A stretch of 64,000 nucleotides of DNA from Nannocystis sp. (lineage in GTDB: Bacteria; Myxococcota_A; Polyangia; Nannocystales; Nannocystaceae): assembly GCA_016712315.1 (NCBI GenBank), contig JADJRG010000023.1, forward strand, positions 124,001 to 188,000, given 5' to 3'. The translations under genes were made by a program, and so were the position numbers. Of the stretch, positions 1 through 9,287 are shown piece after piece (the stretch's first letter is position 1; each line of letters begins with the position of its first letter). The notes beneath the pieces were generated by a model. It worked only from the letters and a program-made list of their open reading frames with translations. It searched no databases and was not told the origin of the DNA.

Positions 1-1
1 G

Positions 2-1274
2 ACCTTCGCCGAGGCCCTCGCGGTCCGCACCCGCCTCGTCCAGAACGCCCGCGCCGTCGTCGACGACGCCCTCGCCAACCCCCAGCGCCTCGGCGGCGAC
101 GAGCGCCTCGCGCAGGTCCGCGCCTTACACGACGCGATCTCGCGCCTCGAAGCCGCCGTCGCCACCGACGAAGATCGCAGCCCCAGCGACGTCCTCCTCG
201 ACATCCGCGCTCAGAACGAGCAGAACCGCCTCTTCCTCGCCCTCGACGAGCAAGTAGCGCGCGCGATCCGCGAGCTCAGCGATCAAGTGCGCCAAGCCGA
301 GCGCAAGACGGAGCGCCTCACCCTCGTCCTCACGGGGATCGCCAGCTTGCTCGCCCTCGCCGCCGCGGTCGGCGTCATCTGGACCTTGAGGCCCCTGCGG
401 CGGCTCACCGCCAGCGTCCGCCGCCTCGGCCGAGGCGAGTGGGATCAGCGGCTCGAGCTCGGCCGCGCGGGTCAGCCTGGCGATGAAGTCTCCCAGCTCG
501 CCCACGAGTTCAACCTCATGGCTGCCGCCTTACAGGAGCGTGAGACCCGGCTGATCCGCGGCGAGCGCCTCGCCGCGATCGGCCGCCTCGCCGCCCAGGT
601 CACCCACGAGATCCGCAACCCCCTCTCCAGCGTCGCCCTCAACGTCGAGCTCTTGGAGGACGAGCTCGACGGAGCCACCCCCTGAGGCCCGCACCTTGCT
701 CGCGCGGATCACCGGCGAAGTCGATCGCCTCGCCGCGATCACCGAGGAGTACCTCGGCTTCGCCCGCCAGCAGAAGCCCGAGCTTCAGCCCATCGATCTC
801 GCCGCGGAGCTGGTCTCACTCCTCGATTTTATGGAGGAGGAGCACCAGCAGGCCGGCATCGAGCTCCGCCGTCAGATCGTCGGCCCTGCCCTCATCCAGG
901 GCGATCCATCGCAGCTCCGCCGCGCCCTCATGAACCTCCTACGCAACGCCAAGGAGGCCCTCAGCGAGCCCTTGGGCGGCCGTCCGCCCCGCCTCACCGT
1001 CGCCCTCACCGCAGGCCCCGAGAGCGTGTCCATCACCATCGCCGACAACGGCCCTGGCATCCCGCAGGCCGAGCGAGAGCGCGTCTTTGAGGCCTTTTAC
1101 ACCCGCAAGGCGCAGGGGACCGGCCTCGGCCTCGCCATCGTCCAGCAGATCGTCAGCGATCATGAGGGGACCATCCGGGTCGCCCGGAGCGGACCTGAAG
1201 GCACCGTCTTTGAGCTCACCTTGCCGGCTTGCGCTCCCATGGGCGCCCCCGTATCCTCGCCGGGTCCCGCATGA
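2..1274 (+). pseudogene. Sensor histidine kinase, 5' truncated by the window and frameshifted
   Basis: A membrane two-component kinase. The first reading frame runs from the window edge to a TGA at 683-685. It holds a helical sensor region, one membrane segment near 325-390 (LVLTGIASLLALAAAVGVIW), a HAMP-like stretch (LRPLRRLTASVRRLGRGEW) and the H-box (THEIRNPLSSVALNVEL), so the phospho-accepting His is present. The second frame continues at about 686 with the rest of the HisKA helix and the ATPase domain (N box LMNLLRNAKEAL, G1 DNGPGIP, G2 GTGLGLAIV) and stops at 1274. Removing one C from the ACCCCC run near 676-682 fuses the two into DGATPEARTLLARITGEV. This is either a sequence error or a real inactivation. 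The true start lies upstream of the window. No partner response regulator is visible here. Confidence 0.85.
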
Positions 1275-1300
1275 CGTGGGTCCCCGTCGGAGAAGATCGC

Positions 1301-2064
1301 ATGTCTCGCCTCTGCGCCACCTTGGCAGCTCTCATCGGCTTCTCGCAGCTCGGCTGCTCCGCCATTCTCAACCCTGAGAACTCCGACGAGGTCCTCCGCT
1401 GCGGCAACGCCGACGACTGCCTCGAGTTTGAGGAGATCGCCGCTGTTGTCGGCGACAAGCGCACCCAAGCGACCTGCGCCGCGCCTGGTGGGGATGGCAG
1501 CGGCGACTTCACCGAGGCCAAAGAGAACCAGGTCTGCTCGGTCACCGACTTCCAGCTCTCATGCGCCATCAAGTCGTACGGCGGCGACGAGAGCACCGGC
1601 AACGCGCAGTCGAACCGTATCTACGTCCAGACCTTCACCGAGGCGATCAACAAGGCTGGCCTCTACATCCCCTGCGCCGAGGATCGCCGCGGCAGCCGCG
1701 GCTGCAAGGCCAAGCTCGACAGCACCTGCGACGCAGGCCTCAGCCTCAACGCCTTCGGCGCCTGCGACGTCGCCAACCCTGAGGCCCCTGCCGTCGAGCC
1801 CACCCCGGATCTCAAGGCCCTCGACGTCCGCGACCAGTTCTGCCGCTCCTATTTCTGGGACGACGACTTCGTCTGCGCCAGCAGCGGCACCAGCAACTAC
1901 CTCTGCAAGCGCTGCGACCCAGCCGCTCCGATCGGCCAAGGCGGCTGCGCCCAGCTCTACTTTGGCGGCGCCCCTCCACCGTCTACACCGACCACGGCGA
2001 CGCCGGCCGCCCCGCCGAAGCCAACGTAGACAAGGTCGAGTTCGGCCCCTTCCCGGCCCCGTAA
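1301..2064 (+). CDS. Cys-rich lipoprotein, probably with a C-terminal frameshift
   Basis: The ATG at 1301 begins a lipoprotein signal peptide (MSRLCATLAALIGFSQLGC, lipobox QLGC), so the product is expected to be lipid-anchored. The mature part has many cysteines (about 14) and no domain I recognise. As read, the frame ends at 2029 in a Pro/Thr-rich tail with poor coding character. Adding one C to the CCCC run near 1971-1974 gives a more protein-like tail (STVYTDHGDAGRPAEAN...) ending at TAA 2062-2064, so I take 2064 as the likely end. The gene starts 26 bases after the kinase frame ends, so the two may be co-transcribed. Function unknown. Confidence 0.7.
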
Positions 2065-2065
2065 G

Positions 2066-2140
2066 CCCCTCCCAGAGCGCCCCCTCCCAGCGCGCCCTCT
2101 CCCAGCGCCGCCCATCCCGAAGCGCCTCATCCCAGCGCCG
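2066..2140. repeat. Five degenerate ~15-bp direct repeats
   Basis: Between the lipoprotein and the dipeptidase gene lie about five units of 14-16 bp around a CCCTCCCAGCGCGCC core, starting near 2066, 2080, 2095, 2111 and 2126. They are imperfect and C-rich. Function unknown; they occupy most of the 128-base gap. Confidence 0.6.
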
Positions 2141-2192
2141 CCCTCCGCCGCCCTTGTCGCCAAACCCGCGCATCGTGTAGCGTGCCGCCCGG

Positions 2193-3393
2193 ATGCTCTG
2201 GCTCCTCCGCAGCGCGAGGGTGTACGCCCCTCAGCCCCTCGGGCTCTGCGATCTCCTGATCGCGGGAGGCCAGATCCTCGCCCTCGGCGATCACCTCCCG
2301 GCCCTCCCCTCGGGCCTCCCCTGCCAGGAGATTGATCTCGCCGGAGCACGCCTCATCCCAGGCCTCATCGACGCCCACGTCCACCTCAGCGGCGGAGGCG
2401 GCGAGGCTGGCCCTTGCACGCGTGTCCCCCCGGTCCAGCTCACCGATCTCACCCGCGCCGGGATCACCACAGTTGTCGGCGTGCTCGGCACCGACGGCAC
2501 CACCCGCAGCGTCGCTGATCTCGTCGCCCGCGCCCTCGGCCTGCGCGAAGAAGGTTTGAGCGCCTACTGTTACACCGGCGCCTACGAGCTCCCGGTCCCC
2601 ACCCTCACCGGCTCGATCCGCCGCGACATCGTCTACGTCGACCCCATCATCGGCGTAGGCGAGCTCGCGATCTCTGATCACCGCTCCTCCCAGCCCACCT
2701 TCGACGAATTCTTGCGGATCGCCAGCGACGCCCACGTCGGCGGCCTCATGAGCGGCAAGGCTGGCGTCCTCCACCTTCACCTCGGGGACGGCCCACGCGG
2801 CCTCGATCTCGTCCGGCGCGCCCTCGATCACACCGAGCTGCCGGCGCGCACCTTTCATCCCACCCACATCAACCGTCAGCGCCGCCTCTTCGACGAAGCG
2901 CTCGATCTCGCCCGCCGCGGCGTCACCGTCGACGTCACCGCCTTCCCGGACGAAGATCCAGGCGACGGCCTCCACCAGGTCGAAGCCATCGCTCGCTACC
3001 TGCGCGCCGACCTCCCCCGCGAGCGCCTCACCTGCTCCTCCGACGGAGCCGGCTGCATGCCTGTGTTCGGCCCTGAAGGTCACGTCATCGCCATGGACGT
3101 CGGCCGCGCCACCACCCTCACCGACACCATCCGCGGCTTGCTCGAGGGCGGCGTCCTTCTCCGAGGATCTCTTGCCGGTCTTCACCACCAACGTCGCGCG
3201 CCAGCTCCGCCTCGCCAACAAGGGCAGGATCGCCCCCGGCGCCGACGCTGATCTCGTCATCCTCGCCGACGACCACGCCCCTGCCGCCGTCATGGCCCGC
3301 GGGCGCTGGCTCCTCCGCGATCGTTTACCAACCGTCTTCGGCACCTTTGAGGTGAGAGTCGAGGCAGCGCGTGCCAGCCAAAGTAGAGAATGA
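2193..3393 (+). pseudogene. iadA: Isoaspartyl dipeptidase (cyanophycin utilisation), frameshifted
   Basis: IadA is an amidohydrolase-superfamily enzyme that cleaves beta-aspartyl dipeptides. Beside cyanophycinase its likely substrate is beta-Asp-Arg. Visible motifs in order: GLIDAHVHLSGGGGEAG (metal-binding HxH), GVLGTDGTTR, TGAYELPVPTLTGSI, LAISDHRSSQP, TFHPTHINRQ and CSSDGAGCMP. The position where E. coli IadA has its carbamylated Lys (before the AISDHRS motif) appears to be Glu. The main frame loses homology after GGV at about 3155. Dropping one C (gtCCttc) restores the C-terminus FSEDLLPVFTTNVAR...GADADLVILA to the stop at 3391-3393. The end overlaps the cyanophycinase GTG at 3371, so the genes form an operon. 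Function as drawn would require an intact frame. Confidence 0.85.
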
Positions 3394-4206
3394 TCAAGTC
3401 CGCGGGTACCTCGTCCCAGTCGGCGGCGCCGAGGACAAGGACGGCAACGCCGCGATCCTCCGCCGCTTCGTCGAGATCAGCGGCGGGGGCGCCGCCAAGA
3501 TCGCCATCATCCCCACCGCCTCCCGCCTCCCGGACACCGGCGAACGCTACGTCTCGATCTTTAGCAACCTCGGCGCTGGCGAGGCCTTCTCCCTCGCCTA
3601 TGAGGCCCGCGATCAGACCGCTCGCGAGGACTGGCTGGCCCGCCTCGACACCGCCACCGGGATCTTCTTGACGGGCGGCAACCAGCTCCGGATCTCCACC
3701 ATCCTCGGCGGCACACCTGTCGCGAAGGCCATCCGCCGCCTCAACGCCGCTTAAGCGTGCACGTCGGCGGCACCTCTGCCGGCGCTGCTGTCCTCTCCGA
3801 GCACATGATCGCCTTCGGTCGCGGCGGCGCGACCCCGCGCGCCGGCCTCGTCTCCTTGGCCCCTGGTTTTGGCATGACCAACCGCGTCGTCATCGACCAG
3901 CACTTCCGCCAGCGCGATCGCCTCGGCCGCCTGCTCACCGCGCTCGCCTACAACCCCTTCGCCGTCGGCCTCGGCCTCGACGAGGACACCGCCGCCTTCA
4001 TCGACGGCCACGACGTCCTCCACGTCGAGGGCACCGGCGCGATCACCATCGTCGACGCCTCTGCCCTCGAGCACAGCTCGATGGGCCACGCGCGCACCGG
4101 CTCGGTGATCTGCTTGACCGGCATCAAGCTGCACATCCTCAACAAGGGCAGCACCTACGACCTCCACCTCCGCCAAGCCGCGCCCCCCCCTGGCACCCAA
4201 GACTGA
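3371..4206 (+). pseudogene. cphB: Cyanophycinase, frameshifted just before the catalytic serine
   Basis: Cyanophycinase is a serine peptidase (family S51) that releases beta-Asp-Arg dipeptides from cyanophycin. The first frame (GTG 3371 to TAA 3752-3754) gives the N-terminal half (YLVPVGGAEDKDGNAAI, IIPTASR, GIFLTGGNQLR). The second frame begins at about 3754 and holds the nucleophile motif HVGGTSAGAAVLSEHMI (Ser in GTSAG), VIDQHFRQRDRLGRL, GLGLDEDTAAF and a His-rich tail to TGA at 4204-4206. One missing base near 3751 (giving ...LNAALSVHVGGTSAG) restores a single protein of about 278 aa, the usual size. It lies between iadA and cphA with almost no gap. Confidence 0.85.
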
Positions 4207-4215
4207 GGCCCAGCC

Positions 4216-7035
4216 ATGAAGATCCTAGAGCGCCGAATTTACCGCGGACCCAACGTCTACGCCCACTTCCCCGTCATCCGCCTCCGCGTCGATCTCGGCG
4301 AGCTCGAGCGCTGGCCCAGCGCCAAGATCCCCGGCTTCGTCGATCGCCTGCTCGACGCCCTACCCAGCCTCGATCACCACACCTGCTCCTACGGCGTCCA
4401 CGGCGGCTTCATCCGCCGCCTGCGCGAAGAGGAGGGCACCTGGCTCGGCCACGTCCTCGAGCACGTCGCGATCGAGCTCCAGGTCTTAGCTGGCGCGAAG
4501 GTCAGCTTCGGCAAGACCCGCGGGGCCGGCGCTGAGGGCGAGTACCACGTCGTCTTTGAGTACGAAGAGGAGCAGGTCGGCGAGGCCGCCGGCGATCTCG
4601 CGCGCGACCTCCTCCACGCCCTCCTCCCCGCCGAGCTACGCCCCGCGGGCGCCGCCGCCCCCCCTGAGTTCGACCTCCGCGCCCGCCTCGACGACCTCAT
4701 CGCCTTCGCGCAGAAGCGCCAGCTCGGCCCCTCCACCGCCTCCCTCGTCCGCGCCGCCCAGGAGCGCGACATCCCCTGGCTGCGCCTCAGCACCAACTCC
4801 CTCATCCAGTTCGGCCACGGCCGCTACCAGAAGCGGATCCAAGCGACGATCACCTCGGAGACCCGCTACATCGCCGTCGAGATCGCCTCGGACAAGGACA
4901 TGACCAACCGGATCCTCGGCGACCTCGGCCTCCCCGTACCGCGCCAGAAGATGGTCCGCACCGCCGCGCAGGCGGTCCTCGCCGCCGAGGCCCTCGGCTA
5001 CCCCGTCGTCGTCAAGCCCCTCGACGCCAACCATGGCCGCGGCGTCTCCATCGACCTCGCCACCCCAGAGGCCGTCACCGCCGCCTTTGAGAAGGCCGCC
5101 GAGCACGCCCGCACCGTCCTCGTCGAGACCTTCCTCCAGGGCTTTGATCACCGCCTCTTGGTCGTCAACGGCGAGCTGATCGCCTGCGCCAAGCGCGTCC
5201 CAGGCCACGTCGTCGGCGACGGCGAGCGCACCATCACCCAGCTCGTCGAGCTCGTCAACGCCGACCCTCGCCGCGGCATCGGCCACGAGAAGGTCCTCAC
5301 CCGCATCGAGCTCGACTACCAAGCCCGCCGCCTCCTCGAGCTGAGGGGCTACACCCCGGACACCGTGCTCGCCGCTGGCGAGCTCATGTACCTGCGCAGC
5401 ACCGGCAACCTCAGCACCGGCGGCACCGCCATCGACCTCACCGACGTCGTCCACCCGGACAACCGCGAGATGGCGATCCGGGCCGCCGGCGCGATCGGCC
5501 TCGACATCGCCGGCATCGACTTCATCACGCCTGACATCTCTCGCTCCTACCGCGAGATCGGCGGCGGGATCTGCGAGGTCAACGCCGCCCCTGGCTTTCG
5601 TATGCACGTCGCCCCCACCGAGGGCACCCCGCGCGACGTCGCCGGGCCGGTCATGGACATGCTCTTTCCGCCAGGTACGCCCAGCCGGATCCCGATCGCC
5701 GCGGTCACCGGCACCAACGGCAAGACCACCGTCGCCCGCATGGTCGCGCACATCCACAAGATGTGCGGCGCGACCGTCGGCCTCTCCACCACCGACGGCG
5801 TCTACATCGACGGCGAGCGCACCGTCGCAGGCGACATGACCGGCCCCGTCGCCGCCGCCATGGTCCTCCGCGACCCCCGCGTCGACCTCGCCGTCCTCGA
5901 GACCGCCCGCGGCGGCCTCGTCCGCGCTGGCATGGGTTATCGCGCCTGCAACGTCGGCGCCGTCCTCAACGTCAGCGCCGATCACCTCGGCCTCGGCGGC
6001 ATCGACACCTTAGAGCAGCTCGCCGAGGTCAAGCGGATCGTCGTCGAGGTCGCCCGCGACTGCGCCGTCCTCAACGCTGACGACGAGCACTGCCTGCGCA
6101 TGGCCGACTACACCGCTGCCAAGCGGATCGGCTACATCACTATGAACCCCAAGCACGAGCTGGTGCGCCGGCACATCCGCGCGGGCGGCCTCGGGGCTGT
6201 CCTCGAGGAGGGGATCAACGGCGACATGATCACCATCTACGACAAGGGCACCCACATCCCCTTGCTCTGGACCCACCTGATCCCCGCCACCATCGAGGGC
6301 AAGGCCGGGCACAACGTCCAGAACGCGATGTTCGCCGCCCTCATGGCCTACGCCATGGGCGTCAAGGCCGACAACATCCGCCACGGCCTGCGCACCTTCG
6401 ACACCAGCTACTTCCAGGCCCCTGGCCGCCTCAACGTCTTCGACGAGCTCCCCTTCAAGGTGATCCTCGACTACGGCCATAACCCCGCCGCTGTGCGCGC
6501 GATCGCCTCTTTTGTCAGCAAGCTCGACATCGCCGGCCGGCGGATCTGCGTGCTCGCGGCCCCTGGCGATCGCCGCGACGAGGACATCCAAGCGATCGCC
6601 AAGATCGCCGCCCCTGCCTTCAACCACTTCGTCCTGCGCAGCGACGACAACCCCCGCGGCCGCAAGCCCGACGCGATCCCCGCGATGATGCAGGCCGAGC
6701 TGCTCGCCGCCGGCGTCCCCCGCGATCGCATCGACGTCATCCTCGACGAGCAGCGCGCCGTCGAGGCCGGCCTCGCCCTCTGCGAGCCTGGCGATCTCCT
6801 CCTCATCTTCGGCGACAACATCGCCCGCTGCTGGAAGCAGATCATCCGCTTCCGCGACGACGGCGGCCACGGCCACGGCGCCGCCCCTGCTGCCCTCTCC
6901 ACCGTCGGCTCGATGGTCGGCTTCGTCGAGGGCCCCACCGAGGTCGAGACCGGCGGCCAGCGCACCCGCCACGGCGAGCTCACGATCGAAGATCAACGAG
7001 GCGTCCGCATCGCCGCCCGCGAGAGCGAAGACTGA
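4216..7035 (+). CDS. cphA: Cyanophycin synthetase
   Basis: CphA makes cyanophycin (multi-L-arginyl-poly-L-aspartate) without ribosomes, adding Asp and then Arg with one ATP each. The 939-aa product is full length for the family (about 870-900) and intact. Residues 1-160 are the N-terminal domain. About 165-470 form the ATP-grasp ligase (YPVVVKPLDANHGRGVSIDL; FITPDISRSYREIGGGICEV). About 480-880 form the Mur-ligase-like domain (VTGTNGKTTVARM near residue 496, ETARGGLVRAGM, GKAGHNVQNAMFAA, LDYGHNPAAVRAI). The last ~60 residues are a variable extension. It starts 9 bases after cphB. It is the only cyanophycin gene here with an unbroken frame. Confidence 0.96.
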   Translation: MKILERRIYRGPNVYAHFPVIRLRVDLGELERWPSAKIPGFVDRLLDALPSLDHHTCSYGVHGGFIRRLREEEGTWLGHVLEHVAIELQVLAGAKVSFGKTRGAGAEGEYHVVFEYEEEQVGEAAGDLARDLLHALLPAELRPAGAAAPPEFDLRARLDDLIAFAQKRQLGPSTASLVRAAQERDIPWLRLSTNSLIQFGHGRYQKRIQATITSETRYIAVEIASDKDMTNRILGDLGLPVPRQKMVRTAAQAVLAAEALGYPVVVKPLDANHGRGVSIDLATPEAVTAAFEKAAEHARTVLVETFLQGFDHRLLVVNGELIACAKRVPGHVVGDGERTITQLVELVNADPRRGIGHEKVLTRIELDYQARRLLELRGYTPDTVLAAGELMYLRSTGNLSTGGTAIDLTDVVHPDNREMAIRAAGAIGLDIAGIDFITPDISRSYREIGGGICEVNAAPGFRMHVAPTEGTPRDVAGPVMDMLFPPGTPSRIPIAAVTGTNGKTTVARMVAHIHKMCGATVGLSTTDGVYIDGERTVAGDMTGPVAAAMVLRDPRVDLAVLETARGGLVRAGMGYRACNVGAVLNVSADHLGLGGIDTLEQLAEVKRIVVEVARDCAVLNADDEHCLRMADYTAAKRIGYITMNPKHELVRRHIRAGGLGAVLEEGINGDMITIYDKGTHIPLLWTHLIPATIEGKAGHNVQNAMFAALMAYAMGVKADNIRHGLRTFDTSYFQAPGRLNVFDELPFKVILDYGHNPAAVRAIASFVSKLDIAGRRICVLAAPGDRRDEDIQAIAKIAAPAFNHFVLRSDDNPRGRKPDAIPAMMQAELLAAGVPRDRIDVILDEQRAVEAGLALCEPGDLLLIFGDNIARCWKQIIRFRDDGGHGHGAAPAALSTVGSMVGFVEGPTEVETGGQRTRHGELTIEDQRGVRIAARESED

Positions 7036-7134
7036 GCCGCGCGCGCCGCGCCGGATCAACCGCCTCAGAAAAACGCGCGCATTCGCCCTCTCTCGTGCTC
7101 AACAAAGATACGCTCTGACGGAGACCCCGCGCCT

Positions 7135-8864
7135 ATGGAGCTCCTCGACGCCCGCCGCCTCACTGGCCCCAACCTCCAGCTCCGCGGCGCTGGCGCCCTC
7201 GTCGAGCTCCGCTTCGCCTCGCCTGAAGAGGCCGATCGCGCCCTCCCGCTGCTCGACCTCGAGCACGAAGCCCTCACCCGCGCCCTCGGCCTCCCGCCCG
7301 CCGATCTCCGCCGCCGCCGCTTCATCGATCGAGAGGGCCGCGAAGGCGCCGCCCTCGCCACCCCCGCCCCGCTCGACGCCCTCTACACCGCCCTCGACGC
7401 CCTCGAGCTCGCCGTCCAGCGCGTCCGCGCCGGCCTGCGCGGCGACGATCCTGGCCCCCTCAGCGCCGCCCTCCCGCCCCTGCTCGCCGCCCGCCAGCGC
7501 GAGGCTCGCCCCGCCCTGCTCGCCCTCGTCGCCGCCGCCGAGGCCCGCGGCCTGCCCGTGCTCGTCGACGACGAGCTGTGCACCCTCGGCCACGGCGCCC
7601 GCTCCATCACCTGGCCTCTAGGCCAGCTCCCAGCGCCCGACCAGATCCCCTGGTCCCAGCTCGGCGCGATCCCCATCGCCCTCATCACCGGCACCAACGG
7701 CAAGACCACCTGCTCGCGCCTGCTCGCCCGCGTCGTCCGCTGCGCCGGCCTGCGCCCTGGCAACACCACCACCGACGGGATCTCCGTGGACGAGCGCGTC
7801 ATCGAGCCAGGAGACTGGACCGGCCCCGCCGCCGCCCGCCTCGTCCTCCGCCGCCCCGACGTCGACATCGCCGTCCTCGAGACCGCCCGCGGCGGGATCC
7901 TCCGCCGCGGCCTCGCCCCGCACCGCTGCGACGCCGCCCTCATCACCAACATCAGCGCCGATCACCTCGGCGACTACGGCGTCGTCGACATCGACGGCAT
8001 GGCTCAGGTCAAGGCCGTCGTCACCACCGTCGTCGCCCCCACCGGCCGCGTCGTCCTCGGCGCCGACAGCCCCCCCCTCTGCCGCCTGCCGCGCGCCTTC
8101 CCGGCCCCCCTCGTCTGGTTTAGTTTGAGCCCCGACCAACCCACCCCCGCCGCCCACCACCGCCGCGCGGCTGGCGAGGCCTGGTACGTCGCCGAAGGCC
8201 AGCTCGTCCACGCCGTCGGCGATCACGAGTCTCCGCTCATCGCCGTCGCCGACGTCCCCTCACCCTCGGCGGCGCCGCCCGCTACAACGTCCAAAACGCC
8301 CTCGCCGTCGCCGCCCTCGCCCACGCCCTCCACCTCCCGCGCCCTGCCATCCTCGAAGCCTTACGCGGCTTCACCGCCAGCGCCCGCGACAACCCTGGCC
8401 GCGTCAACCTCTACGAGTGCCGCGGCGCCCGCGTCCTCCTCGACTTCGCCCACAACCCTGACGGCATCGCCGCCTTGGGAGAAGTCATCCACCACCTCCG
8501 CCTGCGCCACCCTGGCGGCCGTCTGCTCATCAGCCTCGGCCTCGCTGGAGATCGCAGCGACGACGACATCCGCGCCTCGGCCGCCGCCGTGCTCACCTTC
8601 GCCCCTGATCACGTCATCGTCCGCGAGCTACCGCACTACCTACGCGGCCGCGCCCCTGGAGAAGTCAGCGATCACCTGGAGCGAGCCTTCACCCAGCTAG
8701 GCCACCCTCCCAGCGCCCTCGGCCGCGCCGAAGACGAGCCCCCCGCCCTGCTCGCCGCCCTCGACTGGGCCCGCCCCGGCGATCTCATCGTCGTGCTCGT
8801 GCACACCGAGCGCGAAGCGATCCGCGCCCTGCTCGACGCCCAAGGCGCCACCACCGCCACCTGA
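7135..8864 (+). pseudogene. CphA-like Mur ligase without ATP-grasp domain, frameshifted
   Basis: This is a short paralogue of CphA. The N-terminus (MELLDARRLTGPNLQLRGAG) resembles the start of CphA. After a ~175-residue helical region it passes straight to a Mur-ligase domain (LITGTNGKTTCSRL, LETARGGILRRGLAPHRCD, NISADHLGDYG). No ATP-grasp module lies between them. The frame breaks near 8258: one extra T there (DVPFTLGGAARYNVQNALAV) joins it to the frame ending at 8864, which holds the last domain (LLDFAHNPDGIAALGEV, LGLAGDRSDDDI, ARPGDLIVVLVHTERE). Restored length is about 576 aa. It follows cphA after about 100 bases and is probably co-transcribed. It may ligate one amino acid or a dipeptide, but this is inference. 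Confidence 0.8.
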
Positions 8865-8903
8865 CCTGTCCGCGGACGAGGGACCACAGCCGCGATCAAC
8901 CAC

Positions 8904-8941
8904 CATTAAATGATTTTTAAGCGCCTAAACATCATTTAATG
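8904..8941. promoter_or_regulatory. AT-rich inverted repeat, likely HipB operator
   Basis: Perfect 11-bp arms CATTAAATGAT (8904-8914) and ATCATTTAATG (8931-8941) are separated by 16 bases. They lie directly upstream of the hipB-like GTG at 8955. Such a low-G+C palindrome is rare in this window. HipB-type antitoxins dimerise on palindromes in their own promoter, so autoregulation is the natural reading. Confidence 0.75.
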
Positions 8942-8954
8942 ATATTTCGTAGGG

Positions 8955-9287
8955 GTGAGGGTGCGTCGTTCCCCCCTACCCGCGACCCGGGCAGCCCTCA
9001 GCGCGCTGGGTGCGCAGATCAGCGCTGCACGGCGTGAACTCGGCTGGACCCAGGCCGAGCTGGCCGCTCGGCTCGGCGTCACGGGGGCCACCCTCTCACG
9101 TATCGAAGGCGGCGCGCCGGGCACGGCCATCGGCCTCGTCTTTGACGCCGCGGCGATCTGCGGGGTGCCGCTCTTCGGCGTCGAGGCCGGCGACCTGGCG
9201 CGCATCGCCGAGCTTGAGCGAGCCCGGCTCGCGCTCCTCCCCGCCAGAGTCCGCAAGGCGCTGCCCGAGGTCGACGATGACTTCTGA
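8955..9287 (+). CDS. hipB: HipB-like XRE-family antitoxin/repressor
   Basis: A 110-aa DNA-binding protein with an XRE helix-turn-helix at about residues 18-70 (ISAARRELGWTQAELAARLG, TGATLSRIEGG). It should neutralise the downstream HipA kinase and repress its own promoter at the 8904-8941 palindrome. The GTG start at 8955 follows an AGGGG stretch. The end overlaps hipA, whose ATG is at 9277, by 11 bases. Such coupling is normal for hipBA pairs. Confidence 0.85.
   Translation: MRVRRSPLPATRAALSALGAQISAARRELGWTQAELAARLGVTGATLSRIEGGAPGTAIGLVFDAAAICGVPLFGVEAGDLARIAELERARLALLPARVRKALPEVDDDF

Noticed and set aside
676..700. Programmed ribosomal frameshifting as the cause of the split genes
   Set aside because: No shared slippery heptamer; shifts go in both directions and affect unrelated genes.
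2127..3344. 405-codon minus-strand frame opposite iadA
   Set aside because: Low-complexity shadow; iadA motifs on the plus strand are decisive.
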